From NCBI RefSeq assembly GCF_003334855.1, contig NZ_QOWE01000020.1, positions 1-64,000 on the forward strand: DNA of 64,000 bases, written 5' to 3'. Position numbers and translations under genes: made by a program. Of this stretch, positions 26,523-34,809 are shown one piece after another (the first letter of the stretch is position 1; the number at the start of each line of letters is the position of its first letter). This stretch comes from Larkinella punicea (GTDB lineage Bacteria > Bacteroidota > Bacteroidia > Cytophagales > Spirosomataceae). The notes beneath the pieces are model-generated. The model made no database searches. It saw only the letters and a list, made by a program, of their open reading frames with translations, and was not told where the DNA came from.

Positions 26523-26652
26523 GGATTAGAGTGTCGATTAGGGACTGGACTGTCGAATTAAGGATTAGATTGTCGATTAAGTATTAGGTTGTCGAATTAA
26601 GGATTAGATTGTCGATTAAGTATTAGGTTGTCGAATTAAGGACTAGATTGTC
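26523..26652. repeat. 39-bp tandem repeat array between divergent genes
   Basis: Two identical 39-bp units (26562-26600 and 26601-26639), a diverged unit to the left (26523-26561) and a partial unit to the right. Each unit has two related halves, GGATTAGATTGTCGATTAA and GTATTAGGTTGTCGAATTAA, so TTGTCGA recurs about every 19-20 bp. The array spans the whole 5' region of the DUF1338 gene and reaches into the toxin-antitoxin promoter. It is not a CRISPR: there are no spacers. Confidence 0.9.
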
Positions 26653-26678
26653 AAAAAGCTACAATTATAGTATCTTTA
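26648..26678 (+). promoter_or_regulatory. Promoter of the antitoxin-toxin module
   Basis: TTG (26648-26650), 20 nt, then TATCTTTA (26671-26678), one mismatch to TAnnTTTG. The -33 TTG lies in the last copy of the repeat array, so repeat-bound protein could block or help it. The ATG at 26697 follows 18 nt later. Confidence 0.45.
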
Positions 26679-26696
26679 ACTAAAATAGTGTAGCAT

Positions 26697-26972
26697 ATGG
26701 CTTCTATCGATTCTAAAAACTCTTCGCTGGAACAAACCGCCTTATCCAATGGGAAACTGAGCCCACTACAGCTTCATATGCTGCGTGCATTTGACCGGGA
26801 GTTAACGGAAGAACAGGAAAAAGAGATCAAACAGCTTATTGCGGATTATTTTTTCCGACTGGTTGATCAGGAAGCGGATGAAATTGAAACTCAAAAAAAA
26901 TATACTCCCGACGATTTTGAAAAAATGGCGCATGAACACCACCGGACTCCTTATCAGCAAACCGGAAGATGA
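26697..26972 (+). CDS. Putative antitoxin
   Basis: 91 residues, acidic and mostly helical. No named DNA-binding motif is recognised. Its stop overlaps the start of the PIN gene (ATGA at 26969-26972), the usual arrangement of an antitoxin preceding its PIN toxin. The C-terminal segment (EKMAHEHHRTPYQQTGR) has no family match known to me. The call rests on position, length and overlap. Confidence 0.6.
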   Translation: MASIDSKNSSLEQTALSNGKLSPLQLHMLRAFDRELTEEQEKEIKQLIADYFFRLVDQEADEIETQKKYTPDDFEKMAHEHHRTPYQQTGR

Positions 26973-27409
26973 TTGTTGTCATTGACTCCAACTGTTTGTC
27001 GGCGTCCATCGGTAAAGGATCACGACATCGCTGGCTTTTTGACGCACTACGAAACCGGGAGTTTGAGTTTGGGATTTCAACCGATATCATCGCAGAATAC
27101 GAAGAACACCTTGAGACATATTATAGCTTAAATCTGGCCCGAAACGTCACTGAGGGCTTGCTAAACAGCCAAAATGCAATTCTGGTCGCTCCCAGCTTTT
27201 TCTGGCATTTAATTGAAGCAGATCACGACGATGATAAGTTTGTCGATTGCGCAGTGGCTTGTCAGGCAGACTACCTCATCACGTTTGACCGACATTTTGA
27301 CGTACTGAAAAAGATCGAGTTCCCTAAGGTCAATCCCGTCACACCGGACGAATTCTACCGTATTCTTAAAAATAAAGACATCACTCCACCACCACCTCAT
27401 CCACGCTAA
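26969..27409 (+). CDS. PIN-domain toxin-like RNase
   Basis: 146 residues, a PIN domain of the COG1569 (PIN_3) type. Acidic catalytic residues are visible: D6 in IVVIDSNCLSAS, Glu in IIAEYEEHLETY and the pair in ADHDDDKFVDCAVACQADYLITFDRHF. Such proteins cut RNA in a metal-dependent manner and are held in check by the partner antitoxin. The C-terminal tail TPPPPHPR is read antisense to the last codons of the GH20 gene, so the two genes overlap by 29 nt at their 3' ends. Which RNA is the target is not visible. Confidence 0.8.
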   Translation: MIVVIDSNCLSASIGKGSRHRWLFDALRNREFEFGISTDIIAEYEEHLETYYSLNLARNVTEGLLNSQNAILVAPSFFWHLIEADHDDDKFVDCAVACQADYLITFDRHFDVLKKIEFPKVNPVTPDEFYRILKNKDITPPPPHPR

Positions 27410-29687
27410 CCGCCGTCGGCAACCCTTCCCTCGGTAAACCCGCCGGAGCCACCCCGGCATTTTTGGCTTTGATGCGCACATACCGCGCCCGGGCGGTTTT
27501 GAAATCGGCTACCACCGGCAGCATCCCCCACGATCCTTCGAGCGGATACTTGACCGGCTGGCTGATCGCATCCTTGTAGGTCGTGCCATCCTGCGACAAG
27601 CCGATTTCGACGGCAGAAGGCGGAAAATCGTTGTACGAAATGCGCTTCAGGAAGTTGGCCGACACTTTGGTGACGGGCCGCACCTCGCCGAGATCGATCG
27701 TCACCTCCAGATCTTCGCCGGTTACGCTGACCCATTCCGACTTGTTGCGGGGACTTTGGGCAACCTGACCGTCGGTCAGTTTTTTCTTCGTTGGGTCGGC
27801 TTTTTCAGTAGCAATATTGGCGTAAGTATACGGTTTTCCTTTCGCCCGATGGATGTAAAACGTTTCCTCAAACCGGGCTCCGGCGGTTGTCACGGCTTTG
27901 ATCGTCGTCGTTTTTTTCAGCGCAATCGGCATGGTGTATTCGGTCGACGTCGTGGAAGGTTGTTTGCCGTTGGTCGTGTAATAAATCTTGCTGTCGGAAT
28001 CGAGTTTTTCCAGCCGAACCTGCAACTGGTCGGCGTCGGTAAACTGCGTCACGGCCCGAACATCGAGCAGTTGTTTGGAATAGTTGACATTCAGGTAATT
28101 CAGTCGTTTCAGGTGCTCCTTCAGGCGCATCGCAAAATCCTCGAAATTGCGCGGTCCCTTTGGCATCCAGCCAATTTCGGCCAGCGCCGACGCCCGCGGA
28201 AAAACCATGTACTCGACGTGCTGCGTCGTCGGAATATATTCGGTCCAGACGTTGCCCTGCACCCCCAGAATGTATTTTTGCTGGTCGGGCGTCAGTTCGG
28301 CAGGCGTCGGCTCGTAGCTGTACACTTTTTCGATGGGCAAATAGCCGCCACCCGCCAGCGGTTCCTGCGCCGGATTGGCCTGATATTGATCCAGATAGCA
28401 AAACTCGCCGGGCGTCATCACCACGTTGTGTTTCTGTTTGGCGGCTTCAATCCCGCCTTCGGTGCCGCGCCAGCTCATCACCGTTGCGTTGGGAGCCAGA
28501 CCACCTTCCAGAATTTCGTCCCAGCCAATAATGGCCCGTCCTTTCGAGTTCACAAACTTTTCGATGCGCTGAATGAAATAGCTCTGCAACTCGTGTTCGT
28601 CTTTCAGCTTCAGTTTTTTGATCAGGTCCTGACAGAATGCACTGGCTTTCCAGGCGTCTTTCGGGCATTCGTCTCCGCCGATGTGGATGTATTTTCCGGG
28701 AAACAGCGCCATCACTTCCGTCAACACATGCTGCAAAAACGCGAACGTTGGCTCGTTGGGGCAATAAACGTCTTTGAAAATGCCCCAGCGTGTCGCCACC
28801 TCGTATTTTTTGGCCGCATCGCACGAAAATTCGGGATACGAAGCCAGAGCCGCCAGCGCGTGGCCCGGCATTTCAATTTCGGGAACAATCGTCACGTGCC
28901 GGGCAGCCGCATACCGCACCACGTCTTTGATCTGTTCCTGCGTATAAAAACCGCCGTATTCTTTTCCATCGTACTGAAACGGGTAGTTGGCAGCATTGTG
29001 ACCGACCACAGTTTCCTTGCGTTTGGAGCCGATCTGCGTCAGTTTGGGATATTTTTTGATCTCGATCCGCCAGCCCTGGTCGTCGGTCAAATGCCAGTGG
29101 AAGGTGTTGAGTTTGTGCATCGCCATCAGGTCGATAAACCGCTTGACGAACGACACCGGCATGAAATGGCGACTGACATCGAGCATCAGCCCCCGGTAGC
29201 CGTAGCGGGGCCGGTCGAGTAGCTGGCAGGCCGGAATGGTCCAGGCAACATTGTCGACTTTCGTGGGGCTGAAAACCGCCGTCGGCAAGAGCTGAAGTAA
29301 GGTTTGTACGGCGTAGAAATAGCCTTTGGGCGTTTCGGCTTCCACCACAATCCGTTCCGGTTTTACGTTCAGGACATAGCCTTCCGGGCCACAGCGACCG
29401 GCTTTATGCGCCTGAAAAACAATGTGCTTTCCTTTCGCCAGCGCGGGTGTTACCGCAATTGGAAAACCGCTGGCGGGTTTCAGTTGGCCGGCCAGCGCTT
29501 GGGCGGCTGCTCGCTGCCCCGCGTCTTTGGCGCCAATGACGATGCGCGTAGCGGCCGAAACCGTAAAGTGGCCGTCGCTGCCCGCAAACTGGGCCGGAAA
29601 AGGAAGCAGGTTGTAAGCGTTGTCGGATTGGGCAATCAGGGAAAACGATAGCGTAAGACAGACCAGGAAGGCAACAAGGTGTTTCAT
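27381..29687 (-). CDS. Beta-N-acetylhexosaminidase (GH20)
   Basis: 768 residues with a signal peptide (HLVAFLVCLTLSFSLIAQ). An N-terminal GH20b domain is followed by the catalytic TIM barrel with HIGGDECPKDAWK: D339 and E340 are the substrate-assisted catalytic pair. The C-terminal part includes a chitobiase-like/Fn3 stretch (YYTTNGKQPSTTS) and a discoidin-like domain (SEWVSVTGEDLEVTIDLGE). It removes terminal GlcNAc or GalNAc from glycans or chitin fragments in the periplasm or outside. I chose ATG at 29687 because it starts the signal peptide. Confidence 0.93.
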   Translation of the reverse strand: MKHLVAFLVCLTLSFSLIAQSDNAYNLLPFPAQFAGSDGHFTVSAATRIVIGAKDAGQRAAAQALAGQLKPASGFPIAVTPALAKGKHIVFQAHKAGRCGPEGYVLNVKPERIVVEAETPKGYFYAVQTLLQLLPTAVFSPTKVDNVAWTIPACQLLDRPRYGYRGLMLDVSRHFMPVSFVKRFIDLMAMHKLNTFHWHLTDDQGWRIEIKKYPKLTQIGSKRKETVVGHNAANYPFQYDGKEYGGFYTQEQIKDVVRYAAARHVTIVPEIEMPGHALAALASYPEFSCDAAKKYEVATRWGIFKDVYCPNEPTFAFLQHVLTEVMALFPGKYIHIGGDECPKDAWKASAFCQDLIKKLKLKDEHELQSYFIQRIEKFVNSKGRAIIGWDEILEGGLAPNATVMSWRGTEGGIEAAKQKHNVVMTPGEFCYLDQYQANPAQEPLAGGGYLPIEKVYSYEPTPAELTPDQQKYILGVQGNVWTEYIPTTQHVEYMVFPRASALAEIGWMPKGPRNFEDFAMRLKEHLKRLNYLNVNYSKQLLDVRAVTQFTDADQLQVRLEKLDSDSKIYYTTNGKQPSTTSTEYTMPIALKKTTTIKAVTTAGARFEETFYIHRAKGKPYTYANIATEKADPTKKKLTDGQVAQSPRNKSEWVSVTGEDLEVTIDLGEVRPVTKVSANFLKRISYNDFPPSAVEIGLSQDGTTYKDAISQPVKYPLEGSWGMLPVVADFKTARARYVRIKAKNAGVAPAGLPREGLPTAVSVDEVVVE

Positions 29688-29714
29688 GAAGAACGTACGG
29701 TGGTTGGCAAAATT

Positions 29715-29722
29715 CAAAGGTA
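29715..29722 (-). promoter_or_regulatory. Probable -7 box of the GH20 gene
   Basis: TACCTTTG on the minus strand matches TAnnTTTG, 28 nt before the chosen ATG. Confidence 0.45.
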
Positions 29723-29764
29723 GGCAAAAAGGAATTTCCCCCTTCCAGATTCATAGCGAACGGC

Positions 29765-32700
29765 TCAAACGGGTTCCTGAAGCGTCAGTGGAAGTCGAAT
29801 CACAACCTGCGTTCCGGCCGGTTCGCCGTCGTCATTCCGTTTGTCGATGATTGTCGATCCCGCTTCTTTTCCGCTGCGCTGCTGAATCAGTTGCAGTCGT
29901 TCCTCCGTCACTTTCAGACCGACGCTCTGGTGCGACGAAGCCGCGTGGCTTTTGAGGGATGCGGCTTTTTGCCGCCCCACCCCATCGTCGTCCACCATGC
30001 ACTCCAGGTGTTCGCCGACGGGTTTGATGCAAACCCGGATGGAACCCCGGCTTTTTTTGTGGGCCATGCCGTGCAGAATCGCATTTTCGATGTAGGGCTG
30101 AATAATCATCGGCGGAATGGAAACCCGCTCCTGATCCAGCGAAGGATCGGTTTCAATCGAAAAGTCGAACTGGTGGCCAAACCGCAGTTGTTCCAGTTCC
30201 AGATATAGTTGAAGCTGTTCGGTTTCGCTGGCCAGCGTCACCCACTCCTGCCGCGAATTGCCCAGAATCAGCCGCATCAGCCGGGCGAATTTGACCAGAT
30301 ACTTATCCGCATTGTCGCTGTCGTTTTGCAGCACAAAAAGCCGGACGGCATTCAGCGAATTATACAGGAAGTGGGGGTTCATCTGCGACCGAAGGGCCTT
30401 CATTTCCGAGGTGGCAATCCGTTCCCGCAGCTCGCTTTTCTCCTGTTGCTCCTTCGCCACCCGGCGGTTTCGCCACTGGGCAATGAAAACCACGAGGGCA
30501 ATGAGGGCACCAAGGGCCGAGAGCCGAAACCACCAGGTTTCCCAGAAGGGCGTCCGGATCGTCACCCGCAGCCGGTAGCCTTCCCGGTTCCAGATGCCAT
30601 CGTTGTTGGCTGCAATGACGTGCAGGACGTAGTCGCCGGACGGCACATTGGTGTAGCTGGCAAACGGGCGGTTTCCGGTCTGGTTCCAGCGTTCCTCGAA
30701 GTCTTCGAGCCGGTAGGCATACCGGTTGGCACCAGGATTGTCGAAGTTCAGGGCCGCGATTTCAAAGCTGAACTGATCCTGGTCGTGATCGAGAACGATG
30801 TCCGGTGGATTGGCCGAAATGTTCCGCAAATACTCCCGCCCGTTGACTTTGAAGGAGGTCAGATACACCGGCGGAACAAACCGATTGATCCGAACCCGGC
30901 CGGGCTGAATGTAGACCAGCCCCCGCATGGCCCCAAAATAGAGCCGCCCTTTCAAATCGCGCTCGCTCGACCCCGACTCAAATTCGGTCATCGGCAAGCC
31001 GTCGGCTTCATCGAAGGGGACAAAACGAAGCTGGCGAATATCGGTGACGGCAACCCCGTTGGACGTGCTGATCCAGAGCGTATCGCCGGTCAGTCGCAAA
31101 GCGGCAATGTCGCTGTTGGGCAAGCCGTGCCGGGTTGTAAAGACATCGAACCGTTTGGTTTGTTCGTCGAGCCGGGCCAGGCCATTGTCTGTACTCATCC
31201 AGAGCTTTCCGGTTTCATCCTCGGCAAAGTCCGTTACGCCATCGTCGGGTAAGCTGTGCGGATCGTTTTGATCATGCACATATTCATCCAGCAGTTTTAG
31301 ATCCGGGCTGATTTTATAAACCGGCCCAAACCCTCCTACCCAGAGATTGTTGAAGCGGTCGATATAGAGTGTATTGTAGTTTTTGCCGGGTAATTTCCGG
31401 ATTCGTTCGTCGTTGAACCGGTTGAGGAACGTGCGGGTTCGGGGATCGTAAATGGTCAATTTTTCGTTTGTCCCGATGAAAATCCGGCCATCTGGAGCCT
31501 GTGCGCTATAAAACACCTGACTACCGGCCACAAAATCGCGTCGGTTCGGATCAAAAGGCGGGTAATTGGCCAGGTTGTCGGCCGTAGGCAAACAACGAAT
31601 TTGCTCGAACTGGTGCGTGGCCGTATCCAGCCGACTCAAACCGGTGAAATGACCCACCCAGATTTTCCCATCCCGATCGGCCAACACATTGTAGGTCAGG
31701 TCATTTCCGATGCTGGTCGGGCTTTTCGGGTCGTGCTTGTAAATCCGGTAGGACTGTTTCTGCGGATCGATCATGACCAGCCCATCGCGCGAGGCAACCC
31801 AAAGCCGGTCGCTCCGGTCGAACGATAGCGACGTGGCGTCCAGGCCCAGGGATGAGGCCGGACTGTAACCCACATCGTCGTAGAGCGAGCGGAACTTATC
31901 AATTTTGGGGTTGAACCAACTCAGTCCGGCATCATCGGAACCAACCCAGATGATCCCGGATCGGTCTTCGAACAACGCGCGCAGGGAATTGGAAACCAGG
32001 CTTCGGGGGTTATTTTCGTCATTCTTATACCCCAGAAACCGGTTTTGGGAGGCATCGTACCGGTATAACCCTTCGCCGGCGACGGCAGCCCACAGATCGC
32101 CTTCCTGGGTAATCAATAACGAGGCTATGCTCTGGTTGACCGCGATTGGCAGGGATCGAAACTGGCCCGTAGCTGGATTCAGGATGGCAATCTGCCCCTT
32201 TCGGGTTCCAACATACAAGGCGCCCGAACGGGGGTGCCGGGTGATTGAAGCAATATGATCATCGGGCAGCGAGGTGGCCACGGATGCGTTATGACGAAAC
32301 CGGCGGAACTGTTGCGTAGCCGGGCTGTAGGCATAAAGACCGGCTTGCGTGGCAATCCAGATCGTTGGGCCATCGAGTACCAACTGCCGGATAAAGTTAG
32401 CCGTTGGTCGTTCGGTAGAGTCGGACGGCATGGTCAGCAACCGGGATTTTCCGGTTGCCGGGTCAAATGTCACCACCCCACCGCTGGTACCAAACCACAG
32501 CAGGCCGTTGGTCGTTTGAACGGCGGTCCGAATCAGGTTGCAGCCTTCGCCCAATGATTTGAACGAATACCGCCGGAACGACTGCGTCTGGGGATCAAGC
32601 CGGGCCAGGCCTTTCTGGGTTCCTACCCAGAGAATACCATCCCGGGCCTTGAACACACAACGGACGGTACGGTGTGGAAGTGACTGTGGATTACCGAATT

Positions 32701-32926
32701 GAGGGCTATAATTGGTGCAGCGCAACCCGTCGAACCGCGTCAGGCCCCTGACTGTTCCGATCCAGATAAATCCGAGATCATCCTGTGTAATGGCACTGAC
32801 ATAATTCGTGGCCAACCCCTGGCGCAGCGATAGGCGTTGAAACGACAGCGTGGGGGACTGGGCCAGGACCTGCGTAAACAACAACCAGAAGGTTACTAGA
32901 AACGCCGGGCGTCGTAGGGTAATCAT
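29765..32926 (-). CDS. Propeller-containing LytS-type histidine kinase
   Basis: 1053 residues. Signal peptide (VTFWLLFTQVLAQ), a large periplasmic beta-propeller with repeats such as DLGFIWIGTVRGLTRFDG, a Y_Y_Y domain, one membrane segment (about 780-800) and a cytoplasmic His_kinase domain with NPHFLYNSLNAVRLFVLQN and ENAILHGMAHK. It differs from the HTCS at 3061 in lacking receiver and AraC domains, so it must signal through a LytTR-type regulator, and none is adjacent. The signal is probably a carbohydrate or other envelope ligand. Confidence 0.88.
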   Translation of the reverse strand: MITLRRPAFLVTFWLLFTQVLAQSPTLSFQRLSLRQGLATNYVSAITQDDLGFIWIGTVRGLTRFDGLRCTNYSPQFGNPQSLPHRTVRCVFKARDGILWVGTQKGLARLDPQTQSFRRYSFKSLGEGCNLIRTAVQTTNGLLWFGTSGGVVTFDPATGKSRLLTMPSDSTERPTANFIRQLVLDGPTIWIATQAGLYAYSPATQQFRRFRHNASVATSLPDDHIASITRHPRSGALYVGTRKGQIAILNPATGQFRSLPIAVNQSIASLLITQEGDLWAAVAGEGLYRYDASQNRFLGYKNDENNPRSLVSNSLRALFEDRSGIIWVGSDDAGLSWFNPKIDKFRSLYDDVGYSPASSLGLDATSLSFDRSDRLWVASRDGLVMIDPQKQSYRIYKHDPKSPTSIGNDLTYNVLADRDGKIWVGHFTGLSRLDTATHQFEQIRCLPTADNLANYPPFDPNRRDFVAGSQVFYSAQAPDGRIFIGTNEKLTIYDPRTRTFLNRFNDERIRKLPGKNYNTLYIDRFNNLWVGGFGPVYKISPDLKLLDEYVHDQNDPHSLPDDGVTDFAEDETGKLWMSTDNGLARLDEQTKRFDVFTTRHGLPNSDIAALRLTGDTLWISTSNGVAVTDIRQLRFVPFDEADGLPMTEFESGSSERDLKGRLYFGAMRGLVYIQPGRVRINRFVPPVYLTSFKVNGREYLRNISANPPDIVLDHDQDQFSFEIAALNFDNPGANRYAYRLEDFEERWNQTGNRPFASYTNVPSGDYVLHVIAANNDGIWNREGYRLRVTIRTPFWETWWFRLSALGALIALVVFIAQWRNRRVAKEQQEKSELRERIATSEMKALRSQMNPHFLYNSLNAVRLFVLQNDSDNADKYLVKFARLMRLILGNSRQEWVTLASETEQLQLYLELEQLRFGHQFDFSIETDPSLDQERVSIPPMIIQPYIENAILHGMAHKKSRGSIRVCIKPVGEHLECMVDDDGVGRQKAASLKSHAASSHQSVGLKVTEERLQLIQQRSGKEAGSTIIDKRNDDGEPAGTQVVIRLPLTLQEPV

Positions 32927-32987
32927 TGAAAAAGAAAGGGGTCGGTGGGCGAAAACGCTGGTTTGTTGTACCGGTTTTCAAATGACG

Positions 32988-32995
32988 CAAAAATA
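32988..32995 (-). promoter_or_regulatory. Probable -7 box of the propeller kinase gene
   Basis: TATTTTTG on the minus strand fits TAnnTTTG, 62 nt before the ATG at 32926. Confidence 0.4.
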
Positions 32996-33038
32996 ATACT
33001 AAAATGCATCATCTGAGTCTATTTCCCCCATCGGAAAG

Positions 33039-33353
33039 CTACGCAGCCCGCAACCGGAAAACCGCCCCGTCCATCGTCTCGTCGACACGCAACTGACACG
33101 CCAGCCGACTGTCCGAATCCGCGTCGGGCAAGGTATCCAGCAGATCGCCTTCCGCATCGTTCACCGGCGGCAAGCGGTCGGCGCCTTCCAGCACGGCTAC
33201 ATGGCAGGTGGCGCACAGGGCCATGCCCCCGCAGGTGGCCAAAATAGGGTATTCGGAAGCTTTCAGCACTTCCATCAGGCTCAGGCTGATGCCCTCCGGT
33301 ATTTCGATCGGCTGCTGCCCGCCGGTTTGGTCTTCAATGGTGAAGTGGATCAT
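33039..33353 (-). CDS. Adrenodoxin-type 2Fe-2S ferredoxin
   Basis: 104 residues. Four cysteine ligands in the adrenodoxin spacing: C41, C47 and C50 in TCGGMALCATC, and C86 in LACQLRV. It carries single electrons between a reductase and oxygenase-type or other acceptors. I chose ATG at 33353 (MIHFTIEDQ); a longer form from 33392 has no counterpart in the family. It lies downstream of the ferredoxin reductase on the same strand, separated by a palindrome. Confidence 0.9.
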   Translation of the reverse strand: MIHFTIEDQTGGQQPIEIPEGISLSLMEVLKASEYPILATCGGMALCATCHVAVLEGADRLPPVNDAEGDLLDTLPDADSDSRLACQLRVDETMDGAVFRLRAA

Positions 33354-33372
33354 GGTGTAGATGTGAGAGTAA

Positions 33373-33456
33373 AGACAAGAGAGTAAAGACAAGAGAGTAA
33401 AGACCGGTGACCACGGCTTTTTTTGTCTCTACTCTCTTGTCTATCCTCTCTTGTCT
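33373..33456. repeat. Palindrome of low-complexity words with 32-bp arms
   Basis: 33373-33404 pairs with 33425-33456 at 29 of 32 positions. The left side is a tandem array of the 14-mer GAGAGTAAAGACAA (three copies from about 33365). The FNR stop (33462) lies 5 nt away on the minus strand. It separates FNR from ferredoxin. Confidence 0.85.
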
Positions 33457-33461
33457 AAATA

Positions 33462-34466
33462 TTAAAAAGTTGGTATTCCGTTGACGGTGGTGTATTTAAA
33501 GCTTAATTTCTGACTGGGATACACGTATTTGAACGCACTCTGGCACATCAGGGCGGCTTCGTGAAAACCGCACAGAATCAGTTTCAATTTGCCGGGGTAG
33601 GTGTTGATGTCGCCGATGGCGTAAATCCGTTCTACGTTGGTGGCATAATCCGTGGTATCGACCTGAATGGCTGATTTGTCGATCTGAAGTCCCCAGTCGG
33701 CGATGGGGCCGAGTTTGGGCGTCAGGCCGAAGAGCGGAATCAGGTGGTCGGTGGCGCGTGTCGTCACGGTTTTGTCTTTGCCCGTAATGGTGATCTCCTG
33801 CAAATGGCCGTTGCCGGAAATGCGGGTGATGTTGGATTGCAGAATCAGGTTGATCCGACCTTCGCTGGCAAGCTCAAACACTTTTTCGGCCGAATCGGGT
33901 GCCCCCCGAAAGCTGTCGCTGCGGTGAATCAGGGTCACTTCTTTGGCGATGTTGGCCAGGAAAACCGTCCAGTCGAGGGCCGAATCGCCCCCGCCCGCCA
34001 GCACCACCCGCCGGTCGCGCAACAGCTCCGGGTTCTTGATCATGTACGAAACGCCTTTCCCTTCAAACGCTTCCAGCCCCTCGATTTCGGGTTTGCGGGG
34101 TTCGAAACAACCTAAACCGCCCGCAATCACCACGACCTGGCAATGCACCACGGTTTGCTCGTTGGTGGTAATGAGAAACGATCCGTCGGCCTGGCGTTCC
34201 AGATTTTCCACCCGTTCGCCCAGCGTGAACGTCGGGTGAAACGGATTGATCTGTTCCATCAGGTTATCCACCAGCTCCTGCGCTTTGACGTCGGGGAAGC
34301 CGGGAATGTCATAAATCGGTTTCTGGGGGTAGATTTCGGATAACTGGCCGCCCACCTGCGGCAGGGCGTCGATGAGGTGGCAGCGCATCTTCAGTAAACC
34401 GGCTTCAAAAACAGCGAACAGTCCTACGGGACCCGCGCCAATGATGCAAATGTCTGTCGTGATCAT
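33462..34466 (-). CDS. Ferredoxin-NADP+ reductase (YumC type)
   Basis: 334 residues of the thioredoxin-reductase-like FNR family. FAD-binding motif IIGAGPVGLFAVFEAG at the N-terminus, NADPH-binding motif VVLAGGGDSALDWTV in the middle, and the C-terminal AIGDINTYPGKLKLI. There is no CxxC redox pair of the thioredoxin reductases, which supports the FNR call. It transfers electrons between NADPH and a ferredoxin; the 2Fe-2S ferredoxin gene follows on the same strand and is the natural partner. A tandem 17-bp repeat lies just upstream. Confidence 0.92.
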   Translation of the reverse strand: MITTDICIIGAGPVGLFAVFEAGLLKMRCHLIDALPQVGGQLSEIYPQKPIYDIPGFPDVKAQELVDNLMEQINPFHPTFTLGERVENLERQADGSFLITTNEQTVVHCQVVVIAGGLGCFEPRKPEIEGLEAFEGKGVSYMIKNPELLRDRRVVLAGGGDSALDWTVFLANIAKEVTLIHRSDSFRGAPDSAEKVFELASEGRINLILQSNITRISGNGHLQEITITGKDKTVTTRATDHLIPLFGLTPKLGPIADWGLQIDKSAIQVDTTDYATNVERIYAIGDINTYPGKLKLILCGFHEAALMCQSAFKYVYPSQKLSFKYTTVNGIPTF

Positions 34467-34490
34467 GGTATTTGTTTGTGTGTTTGCTCG

Positions 34491-34533
34491 TCAGGATTTG
34501 GTGCTTGTCAGGATTTGGTGCTTGTCAGGATTG
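34491..34533. repeat. Tandem 17-bp repeat upstream of the reductase gene
   Basis: TCAGGATTTGGTGCTTG occurs at 34491-34507 and 34508-34524, followed by a partial third copy to 34533. It lies in the 343-nt gap 34467-34809, 25 nt before the minus-strand FNR start. The rest of that gap shows no gene and no clear promoter. Confidence 0.8.
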
Positions 34534-34809
34534 CAACCGCGACGGCGGACCGTTCCCGACCAGCTTCCGCAGGGCAAAGGTAGTCGCCAAAACCGCAAAA
34601 GGTCATAACAAAAGGTATGACAAAACAGAATATGCTATAAGTACAGGGAATAGGCATGGCCGTTTTTTTATTGATTGAGCAAGCGGTCGCGGGGTGGCGT
34701 ATAAAGTCTCTTTTTTGTCGGAAAATGCGACAGCCGCAATTCGGTGAATGCCGCACCTTTGTACCCGTAGTTGAACGCTACTTACAAAAACAGTAAACAG
34801 CATCAGATC

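Noticed and set aside
27756-29222. 488-codon open frame on the plus strand over the GH20 gene
   Set aside because: It is antisense to a well-supported GH20 enzyme, its protein looks like reverse-complement coding sequence and matches no family.
30209-31252. 347-codon open frame antisense to the propeller kinase
   Set aside because: A shadow of the kinase with no domain or signal.
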